From contig JAVYIG010004967.1 of assembly GCA_035222895.1 (NCBI GenBank), forward strand, positions 1 through 64,000: a DNA stretch of 64,000 nt, in the 5' to 3' direction. The stretch comes from Strongylocentrotus droebachiensis (Eukaryota; Echinodermata; Echinoidea; Camarodonta; Strongylocentrotidae). The position numbers and the translations under genes are program-made. Below are positions 23,801-35,800 of this stretch, one piece after another (the stretch's first letter is position 1; every line of letters begins with the position of its first letter). Below the pieces are notes generated by a model. It saw only the letters and a list, made by a program, of their open reading frames with translations, did not search any database and was not told where the DNA came from.

Positions 23801-26800
23801 ATGCATACAGCTAGGGGCAACTCCCCTCAACCCCCACCTACCGCCTCGCCTAAGTCTGTTATTGAGAGATGACAAAGGCCTGAAAACTTGCATCCCTGAA
23901 CTACCAAGGCCTTTTTTGTTGAATTGTTGGGGGGGGGGGGGGGTACCCTAAACCTGCCCCTCCATTCCTGAAAAATGGCATCCCTGAACTACCGATGCCC
24001 TTTTTTATGTGTATGTGTGTATGGGGGGGGGGGAATTCCCCTAAACCTGCCCATGTGCCCCTCCCTTCCGTCTCGACTTACCCCTATCTTATTACAAGAC
24101 CTCAGCCTGAAGTCGTACGTCCTCCCCGGGAGCAGGCTGTTCACTGTACACTCGGTGATGTCTGCGGTTGCCCGGTGGACTTCGCTAGTAACATTATCAG
24201 CTGCTGTCATTTCTACGGAGAACTCGGTGATTGGAGCCCCTCCGTTGTAGTCAGGCATACCTATAAGGAGTAGAAAATGAAGTGTAAACCATTGGCCAAC
24301 CCATATATTTTCTTTTTATTAGTTTTTATTTTGTTTTATTTGTTGTTTGTTTCTATAATCACAAGATGGAAGTGGAAATGGTAAAGCCCCCTCCCACCAC
24401 CCCCTCCCCTTCAAAACTCAAAATTAGGAAGTGCTCAGTGCAATCTGAATAATTGAAATGTTGAAACTATACATCAAATGCCTTCAACTGTATTGTAACT
24501 TCAATTAAAAGGTGAGAGGTGGAAAGGGGAGAGGCCCCCCCCCCCCCCCAGAATAAGTAATAAATAAGATCCCAAATTTGGATACTGAGTTATGCCATTT
24601 GAATAGTGTTGATCTTCAAATTATCCAATAAATACTAAAAGCCCACACTCATAAGCCACATATTCCATGGCAGGATACAGTTAATTTGAGATGTCTGATA
24701 TCAAGCATAACACGACCCTTCTGTTTTAAAAGGTTATTATTGAAAAGGGTTAGGTTCATCAAAGGTTTAAATTAAATTAAATGAAGAAAAAAAACCTTTA
24801 AAATTCTGAATCAGCGTTTTGAACTTATAGTTGCACTAAACTTGATAAATCATATTGTAAAGTTACAGGCGACAGATTTCGTCAAGAGGAATATATTAAT
24901 TACTTGTTAACATGTGACTGAAACACGAGTCAAGTATCATAAATGTTACATGAAACTTGAATCCGATGAAAATAATGAAACATATATTGATATCAAATGC
25001 ACCACTTTTTACAAAGTCATGCCACAATGAAGCATCTTTTAATTCTAGCTTTCGATTTCACTATCACTCCTCTTTTTCCATGAAGCTCAAATTAAATTTG
25101 GCCTCGCAATAAAACATCCATCGTAAATATTGTGAAGCAGATTAGTCATTTACTCATTAACAATGATATGAGTCAGGCCTATAAATAGCACAGCTATCCC
25201 AAATTATACTGTCTTCATTCCACTAATCATAAGTGGTATTAGAGCTTGTGGCAATTCCAACCCTCCGTTCATTTATAATCCTTTTTCCATTTCAAATCAC
25301 AAATTATTCATTGATAATAATCTTACAAAATAAGTATCAAATCAATTCCTCCTTATGTAAAGTGCTGCCCTCTCCCACCCCCTCCCACTACCCTCCCACA
25401 CCTCACTATCCAATATTTATACCATGACACCTTAAAAATAAAGTTGAGTTCTGGTCATGCAATTGCATTGTGAAAGAAATGGTGTGGAATCGATCAGAAA
25501 AGGTTGGTCATCTAGCATATAGTATTGGTGTGTACTGCAAGGTTTTGGAATCATCAAAATAATAGGAAATTTGGCCCAGTCATGGTAAAGTACAAGCACT
25601 GTACACAGAAATATGTATATGGGACAACACAAACATGTGGCATAAAGATCCGTCCAGATTTTTATGCTGTTACATGGCGTATTTAGAATACTACGGCATT
25701 TGAAGAGCCATGCTTTTCAGGGAAGATTTTTATTTGATGTTCTACAACACTTGCATAATAACAATATCGCTCACAAATTATTTTTCACCTTTTCCAAGAA
25801 CTCAACCTTCTCTTTAAACCACTAACTTAGCAATACTAATCTCGCTGGTTTTAATCTTGTGGCTCTAACAAAGCTATACAATCAGCAGAATATCGCAGTC
25901 TGTATCAATCCTCCCCCCATCTTTCCCTTACTCGTTTCATCCTCTTTTTTCTCATTTCCATTAGCAACACCAATAACACCTCAAGGCAGAGACATATTAT
26001 TTAGCATCTTCATTTTCATTCTTTTCTTACCTCTTATCCAACTTTAGTACAAATAAAACCTTAACAGAAAAATTAGGTGCCATTTGAATCAAGCCACAAT
26101 ACCTTATCTATAATCACAACCCCCTCCCACATCCGTTTTTTTCTTTCTTCCCTTTGTTAGTTAAAAGGTATTCTCAAAAGTAACAGCAAAACAAGCTAGA
26201 CAGGCCTGTTTTCATCAGCTTGAGTTTGCCAAATAACCCGCTATTTTCAAACTCGGGATATTATCCCGAAGCTCAAAATTGCGTCCTCACCAGACCGATA
26301 CGCTCATCACAAACCCAAATAGTGAAATATTTTGGAAACAAGACCAAGATTTCTAGGGATATTTTCTCAACCAAATATCTCTATAATTGCAACTGCAGGC
26401 TGATTATGAGGCAAATTAACTGGCTAATTTGCGATCGGGATAGTTCAAATAGCAGGTTATTTGGCAAACTTGAGCTGATGAAGTCAGGGCTGACGGTGAC
26501 TCACACAAAGAAATGTCAACGGACAACCCACATGTTTCCTAAGTGAATCAAATCAAATCCTCTTCTTGCTTTCCATGAATTTCAAAATCACGCATTGCCA
26601 TCATTTTCTAACAAACCCCTTTTTATTTTACTCACTGCACAGGAAAAAGGTAATTTTTGTTTTTAATAACCTTGTGTCTCCATTTTCCCCTTCTGCTATT
26701 AAACAATGACAAGTTGTTATATCGCTGCACGAAACATGAATGTAATACTGCACTGTAATTTTGAAAATTTCTTTTGGTGTTCAACATACAGTGAAGTTTA

Positions 26801-29800
26801 GAGATAAAGTTGGGTTCAGGTCATGCGATTGCATTGTGAAAGAAACTGTGTGGAATCGATCTGAAAAGGTTGATCATCTAGCATATAAGTATTGGTGTGT
26901 ACTGCAAGGTTCTGGAGTCATCAAAATAGGGACTTTTAGATTGAGTGGACGAGAACACGACGAACGCCGACTGATCATGCGTGTCAACGTACTCAACTGC
27001 CCATGTTGACTACAATTAGAAATCTTAGATTGCACTAGACGATAAACATGCATGTAGGTCACTATGAAAATGACGAACAAAAGAACATCCCTTCACTGCT
27101 ATTATGTAAAAATGTGTAGAACAGGTGAATATGCATGTAACACCTGTTCTACACATTTTTACATAAAAGCAGGGAAGGGAACCTGAGGAACTGTTTATTT
27201 TATGCGCACGCGGCATACTAGTACTGTACCAGATTTAGGAAAATCAAGGTTGACGCATTCTCGATCGCCGACTGAAACGACGTGACGCATGCGCAGTGCC
27301 TTAAAATGACGTCACACGTTGCAGTCAAAGCTGTCGACGTGCAAATCTAAAAGTCCCTAATGATACAAATTTGGCCCCGTCTTGGTAAAGTTACAAGCAC
27401 TTTACACAGAAAGATGTATATGGGACTACATAAACATGTGGCATAGAAATCGGGCCTCATTTTTAAGCCGTTGTCATATTTATCATATGAAAGCATTTGA
27501 AGAGCCATGCTTTTCAGGGTATATTTTTCTCAGATGTTCTTCCACACTTGATAATAGCAATAATAATGCTCACAATTTAGTTTTCACCTCTCCCCAGAAC
27601 TCAACCTTCTCTTTAAACAGATTGAAGTGAAACTGTACAATGCTATCATCACACAAGGACAAACCAAGAAACTCTTTTACCACACAATCAAAATCTAAAA
27701 TGAAAGTAGGATGGGGTTTCCCTCGCATCTGATGAATGTATCAAACATGTGTTGAAAACATTAGTGGTTTCTGAATGGAAAGTTTCTTCCTTTTAACCAT
27801 ATGCATACGCACATCCGCAGATATGGGAGTGAGCTAATTAGAAGGGGCCTCTTTCCTTTTTTTGTTGACAACAATTTTCGAAAGCTGCCAAACACATTTT
27901 GGAAAGACGTGAAGGTTGGTTTAAAAAAATGAAAGGGACGAATCTAAAGAGCACCTTGTTGTCATTTATAAATCTACATTTTGTAGTGACATGTATCAAC
28001 TTTATTTGCAGATTCTTCTTTAACAGCTGAAGTCGATAAATGTAACAAGTATCGGACTGTCACAGTCAACTTTTGTCACATGTACAAATCAAATGTACAG
28101 TCAAACCTGTCTTAAAGGCAACCTCTATATAAAGGCCACCTGTCTATAGTGTTCAGCTATACTGCTTCCCTCTTAGAGAAAACATGTGTTGAAGAACCTG
28201 TCTACAGTGGCCATTTTTTTTGTGTTTCCCTTTGGTGGCCTTAGTAGACAGGTCTAACTGTACCATATGCTACGGACAATGTGCCTGACATAGTGTTACG
28301 GTCCATAGCATATACAGTCGGTTGATTAACAAAAGTATCAAGGGCGATTACAGAAGAGCAATATTTGCAAAATGATTCTTCTTTTTTTAAAGCTTTGAAG
28401 GAGATTAGAACTTACCCCATCTCAAGTTGACCGAAGTAGCCTTGGGTTTTCCATGTACTCTGGGTGTATGACTTTGGCCTGGTACTATGGGTAGCGTCGT
28501 TATACTGAACACTTCTGAACACTGCATACACAAAGAGAAGAAACAATTATATTTAAAATCAATGAAATCATATCGTTAAAATTGGTTCGAGTTGAATTCT
28601 GTTAGACACAACAGTCAATTTTTTAGTCAGCTTTCATTGAAAACTGTTTGATAATGTAGTGCTTTCAAAAGTGCAAACACATTTAAGAATGATTTCAATT
28701 AAGCCAGGGTGCTACAGGTAATGAGACTTTGTACGTGACTTGAGCATTCCCTGGAAGGGATAAGTGCGCAATATAAAAGTTCATGTAGCTATAATTGTAA
28801 TATGTGCCGTACAAAATGAAGCCTGAAATAGGGGGGGTTTAGGACATGAAATTAGGCTACGGCCTGTACACTGGTATTCCTGTCGATTATTGGGGGGGGG
28901 GGCGATAAGGGGGATGAGGGAGGGGGATGAGGGGGGCACTTACCGGACTTGCTCCTCCTTTACTCGTACACGAGACTCTAAGGTAGTAAGTACATCCGGG
29001 CTTGAGATTGTCAAATTGATGCTCCCGTTCCATACCCCTGTACGCCGGCGAGAAGGGACCATCTAGCAAAACAGAGAGAAAAGACATTCGTTAGAGATAA
29101 AGTTAAGTCTGGTTATGCGCTTGCATTGTGAAATAAACGGTGTGGAATTGATCAGAACAAGTTGATCATGTAGCAAGTATTGGTGTGTACTGCAAGGTTC
29201 TGGAATCATCAGAATGATAAGAAATTTGGCCCAGTCTTGGAAAATTAACAAGCACTGTACACAAAAAGATGTATATGGGACTACACACACGTGTCATAAA
29301 AATGTGAGCCTCGTTTTTGAACTGTTACTTGTCATTTTTAGAATATGAAGGCATTTGAAGAGCCATGCTTTGCAGGGATAATTTGTTTCCCTGATGTTCT
29401 TCTACACTTGCATTATAATAATGATAACGCTCACAAATTATTTTTCACCTCGCCCCTTCTATTTAAATGTGCTAATCAACTTTTTGAGGGAAACAAATCA
29501 CCATCTATAGGTAGTGACAATGATACCCCCTGTCCACACACAACATTTTCCGTGACTAATCATGATTAGCTATACCGTTTCGCGATAGTGATACCGTTTC
29601 GCGATAGTTTTACGACCAAAATTGTAGGTGTGGACGCTCACTAACGATACGTCGTATAACGAAACTAGTCTAACGAAACGCAGGTTTGGGCATCGTTTCG
29701 AACTGAAACTCAATAAAGAATCACGCCTAATCATGGAAATGTTGTGTGTGGACAGGGGGACCCCCTGGGGGAGTGTAACTAGTGTAACTAACTGGGCGGG

Positions 29801-32800
29801 GCTTAACGTGACCTCAAGCGAAATGAGACCAGACCTCTTATCACTATCGCGAAACTCTATAAAGAATCACGGAAAATGTTGTGTGTGGACAGGGGGCATT
29901 TTATACGATGATTCTTTAGTGACGACGTTTCTTGTGTGTGGACATCCTGGAATTTATACGATGATTCTTTATACGACGTATCGTTATAGAGTTTCGCGAT
30001 AAATTGTTTTGTGTGTGGACACGCTGATAAGTTGATATTCTATCTATTCCTGCCCACAAGTGTGGAAATTTGCTTTCTGACAGCAATAACAGGCAATACA
30101 AGAAATCAAGACCAGAAAAATAAAGTACAATAGAAACACATCAATGTTCAAACATACAAACAACCAGGTAAATATCATCTGTTCACAGAACCAAAGGGAT
30201 GCAACTCTACATGGTCTACTCATAATAATTATTCATCATCTCAAACTTCTTTCCTCATTAAAATATTTATGATCCATCACAAGGAATGGGGTTCTTTTGA
30301 AAGTTCTCTCCTAAATATGCTGCTATCTCTGATTCTAGATATGACTGACCAAGTACATCTTATCAATCTTATTTAAAATCAGCATTTCATATTCTTTTCT
30401 AAACATTCTGATCTATAAATAATTCAGTGTTGTATTCCATGTATTTTGTAAAATGGGAAAAGACATGCCATATATTGAACAATCAAGTATTTAATCTTGA
30501 CATTTTGCTCGTTGATATGTTAGTCCATGCAAATTACGTCAACCTGATTCCAGAAAGGATGAATACTTACTTCTAACTTCAGCTTTTTCTAGTTGATAGG
30601 AAGTTATTTCAGAGCCTCCGCAATCCCTTGGTGGATCTGGCATACAAAAATAAATATCGCAAAATTATTTCACATTAAAAATAAAACAAATTAAGCACAC
30701 AGAAAAGCTATCTTATTGCCTAGCTGATAAATACAAAGGTGTACTTCAAATGAAAAGTTTTTGGTCTATAGTCTTGGTACAATTATCATCCATGATTTTC
30801 AAGAATGTAAACCAATTCCAAAATAAAAGCAAACATTGGCATTGGCTCGAATAAAACACATTAGGCGCTATCTCTTTTTTTCAACAGCTGTTTCAAAATT
30901 ATCAAATATTTGTGGGGCCCCACAGATATTAGAAATGGTTATATTTATGGATATTTACGCCGTATTTGAACCAATTTTGATCAAACAAAGATGATTTTGT
31001 CATTTAAATTGTATGTTCTTTCAAATTTGACACTCTCACAAAAAAATATAATTTTGTCGTGCCATCTGCAACAAACCTCAACTTCCCCTTTGTTTCAATC
31101 TTGTGTGCTCCGATGGTCTTTAGAACTTGAAACTGGTTTCTCTCTAAAATCCAAATGCTATTCCACCACACCAACTCAAATTGAAAATGAAAGTACAGTG
31201 AACTTACCCCACATGATCTTGAAACTGGTGGAATGGGGTTTTCCCTTGAGGCTTGGCTTGGAAGGCGCTCGCGGTGCGTCAGGCATCGTGCGAAAGGCCA
31301 CTATGCTACTCCACCGACTGTTTCCCTCTTCATTGAAGGCACATAACTGCAAAGGGTCAAGAGTTACATGTGACTGGTCAGATGATGAGATGGGGAAAAT
31401 AAGATCTTGTAGTGGTCAATGAGAGGTTTTTGGACGCATTAAAGGGCAACTGAATATGGGCTACTAAGAAAATGTGCAGATTTTTTTGCTACAATATTTG
31501 TAAATAACAATAACAACTCCTAATAAAAAAAAAAAATTAAAGCGGGACTGCACAACTTGTAGCTCCTTGCCCCATCTATATAGCCAACGATGCCTAAGCA
31601 GTACCCATTGATCCCCCATGGTTCCCTTTATCTTATGCTAAATGAGAGCTGATGTGATGAGATAACCACCTGCCAGTGACCATGCAGGGAGGTCTAATCC
31701 CTCCTGGCCAAACTAGTACAGATAGGCTTTGAGGGGCAACTAAATCATCAGTCAATGGGCTGCTGAGAAAATGTACAGAATCTTTTTGCTACAATATTTG
31801 TAAATAACAAAATCAAATCCTCAGAATATTTTTTTAACAGATGGAATTAACAACTCTTTCTGAATGCACTCAACATTATCAGCAATCAACATATCTCTTC
31901 AAATAATTGCTAATAATATAAGCGATAAGTGAATAACTGACACACACGAAAGGCTGCTGTTATATCCTTGTCACAATATCTTGCTCTGAAATTGGAGATA
32001 TAACCTACATGTACTGCTCACCCTAAACTTGTAATCTGAATTTCTGGCAAGATTTTTACAACAGTGACTCGTTTCCTCCCCTCTGTACACCACTTGGAAG
32101 CCATAGCGCTGGAAAAGAAAAAGGTAACAACATTTACATTAACAAGGTGTGACCCTATGGACCACTTCTCAGCAAAATTAAAAGCGATGGCTGTCATCTT
32201 ACCTTCTCCAACCCTCCCCTCCCCCATCTTCCAAGCACCCTTTCCCCTACATAAGAATGAAAGACCTTACACATGATGTCCCCCGACTTTAACAAATAGG
32301 TGGCATTTTATACCAAATCCCCAAGATTTGCCACCCATTTCCAAGACGGTTACCACAGATGTCTGCTTGCCACTTCCCCCCTCGTGTTTCCTTCTTCTTA
32401 GAAGAAAGGGGCACTATGTTTTTTGCGGGGTTGGCAATCTTTACCATATTCCTACTTCAGATTCATCACCCATTTCGAGAGGATACCCATGGATATTTTG
32501 TTGCCCCCCCCCCCCTTCCAACATTTCCATCCCCCTACCCGCAAGCATCCAAATGCCCCTTTCTCCTGTGTAATCTTGGAGATTAAGGCGAGACAAGCGA
32601 GTTAACCAGTTAAAAATATAGGCAGGATTGAGGGCAATGAATTGGACTCTTACACTTTTGAAGAGGCAACCAGCATTTGAGAATGAAAAAGGAGCCAATG
32701 TATTGTAGTGCATACATTTCTAGGGAGGGGGGGGGGGGGGGGGGGGGGGGTAGCTAAACAAAGAAAGTACCCCTCGCCATTACGATTCTCATATTTAGTC

Positions 32801-35800
32801 TCGTGCTTACCTTTGATTCGTCATCCATTTCTAAACAGTACCCGTGGATGTCTCCAGAGCCCCTCTGCCACTGCAGCTTTAGACTCCTGGCAAGTGCTTC
32901 TATTAGGGTTGGCGGACTGGGCACAGGGGGCACGCTGCCCGATGTATAGAACTTGGCTTCCTCGCTGAACCCACTGCGGACAAAGAAACATGGAGAATGG
33001 TTTTTGTAAGGTACAGACATTGAGAGGGTGAACGTTTTATGCTGACAGACTTGTGTTGTAAAAAAAAAAAAAAATCACGAAATGTTAACCTTTTCACTCT
33101 CAAAAGCTTAATATTTTTAGCACAGGGGGCATGCTACCCCCATGTATAAAACTTCCATTTCCTCATCAAACCTGTAGAAAGACAGACAGAGAAGGAAGTT
33201 GTAATGTTCATACACTGAGATGTTGATTTTTTTCAAATCCAGTATTGGTTTTATTAAATCAATGCCTATACATTTTTGTTATCATTATTCCAAAAGACTA
33301 GAATAAAGCAAATCAAGGTTTATGACCATTTATCTTTTCTATTTATTATTTTCTGTTTTAGGATGTTCGAATCATTCTTCAGATCATGTCACTATACATG
33401 TATGTGCATATTCTCTTTATCATCGATTAACACATCATTCCGGAAAATCAATGAGACCATTTATAGGAATACTGTGAATGCCAATTACTTGTACTTTGGC
33501 ATCAGGTCATCCCTCCAAACACTTTATGAGAACGTTTTATCTCACCGGGGAACAGGGACTACCATTCTTAGATATCCATAGGGTAATGCCATTTACAAAA
33601 CCAAAAGTGAAAGTTGGAATTGGAGATCGCGGTGTTTCAAACAGTTGTTCAAAAGTGCAAACCAGGGGGTTGTTTCGCAATGGCAGGCCATTCATGCCAC
33701 TGGTTGCTCTGACCATTGGTCTCTCAATTATGATCTTTAGATAATCTATTTTACTCCGATAATGAACTATCAAAAAAGGTAAATTCTGTAGATCTGTGAC
33801 TACGATTTGTACGTCCCTTGAGAAACCAATGCCAGGAATGGTAAGAATGGTCAAACACCCCCCTGTCCCATCAGACAGTATTTTCATATTAAGCAAATTA
33901 TTCATTTCTCATTATCTGACTGATCCACAGTTTCGCCATCATTAGAGGCCATTAATAATACCACAGAGACAATTGACAACCAATCCATACGGCTATTTAT
34001 CACTCTCATCAATTTTGGTGATTAAGGACGCAATCAAATTAAAATTGATAGATGAGGAATAAAGGTAGAAACAAAATTTAATGGAAGAAAACGATCAAAT
34101 CTGATTGATTCACATCTGTAAAAACCTGATTACAAATTTATACAAATATATTACACATACATTAGCAGTCCATATACGACTTAATTACACAGTTCCTCGA
34201 AAAGGACATGATCACTGCTGTGGAAATATGCATCACCTTAAAACTATTATATTTTTTTATCTCTAAACACACAGTGAAACGTAAAGAAATACGTTTCGTA
34301 GGAATGATCACTACTGTAGTAATATGCATCACATTAAAATAATTATATTTTTTTATCTCTAAACACAGTAACACGTTTAGGAATAAGTTTCGTAGGAATG
34401 AGAACACAGTTCTTACCTTGATCCATGGCTGTTGATGGCTTGTAATCTAAACCTGTACAGTGTGGAGGGCTGAAGCTTGGTGATTTTGTACTGTTTGTCT
34501 GCTCCTTCGTATATTGCTACGTAGCCGCTTGAACCATTACCCTGTGCAAACACAAAACAAATGAAACGAGAGAGGGGAGGGAGAAAGAGGGAGAGAGAGA
34601 GAGAGAGGGGGACAGACAGAGAGAGAGAGAGAGAGAGAGAGAGGGGAGACAAATAGACAGACAGACAGAGACAGAGACAGAGGGGAAAGGGAGCAAGATA
34701 AAGAAAAAGAAACAAAATGTTATTAATGCTGTTGAAAACAAATCAGTTGTAACAATCATGAAGTCAACATAGACCAACGAACAACAAGATCTTAAATGAT
34801 ACTGTTTTGTTGAAGCAAGATAATTTTCCATCATAAACCATAAATCATAAGGTGCACACAATTGGAGATATGCTTTTGTAGACTATATGAGCCTTTTTTT
34901 AATTGGACCATGGAATTGGTAAAAGAAATATATAGTTAAAAGAGCTTCATTTATTTATTTCAAAAAAATAATAATCTTAATCTTATGTTCTGCATACCTT
35001 CGATCAAGAGTGTTTGTCTTCTCTTTTTCAAAACTTTCCCACCAAAGTACAATCTTAAATATTAAAACATGGTCTCTCTTGTGTTTTGAGATCCATGATA
35101 AGTAGGTCAAACATGTGTGAACTTGTGACCTCTGAAGATAAAGCGGGTCAGAGGTCAGGTGTGAGGGCATGTCAAGGTACAGCAATTTGACAGACACTTG
35201 ATGCAAGGTAAACATTAGTCTGAAAGAGATGGAGATGGAGCCGAGTATCAGAGGATCAGACGGAAAGATTTGCAAAGAAGAAGCAATAGGCGCGTCGTCA
35301 TCATCTCGAGATTGCCAAATATCTCGAGATTGCCAAATAGCCCTCTATTAGGGAAATAATCCCGAAGTAACAAATTGCGTCTTCATTATCTCGAAATTCG
35401 ACCTCGAAACTTGAAACTCGACCTTGAGAAATTAGCTCGAGATATTTTGCTCAGCGTTAGCTTGTATTGCGAATCTTCGGTCTAGTGAGGACGCACAGGA
35501 CAAATAGCTGGATATTTTGCCAAATAGTAGGATACTTTGCAAACTATCCAAAGATATCTCGGGATGACAATCCTGACCAAATATCCTTCTAATTGCTACT
35601 TCGGTCTGATGAAGACGCAAATTAGCTGGATAGTTTGCAATCGGAATAGTTCAAATAGCTGGATATATGGCAATCTCGAGATAGTGAAGACAGGCCTCAT
35701 GAGGAAGGAAGACGAAAGACTTCCTGCATGGCTGATTGTCAATAAAACGGAGTCAAGTCTTTTGTCAATTCTGCTTGTTGCTACGGCAGGCATCCAGTGA

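Larger units (their letters stand above)
26799..27618. mobile_element. Family B MITE copy 2, split by a nested element
   Basis: Left part TTAGAGATAAAGTTGGGTTC, right end CTCAACCTTCTCTTTAA. The central AAATTTGGCCC region is separated from the left part by the 429-bp element at 26929-27357. Confidence 0.85.
24261..28415. other. Long FNDC3 intron rich in transposons
   Basis: Contains family B copies (25433-25818; 26799-27618), a fold-back element at 26203-26490, the nested element at 26929-27357, a dispersed repeat at 28097-28262 and a poly(C) tract at 24535-24549. No exon found. Confidence 0.7.
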
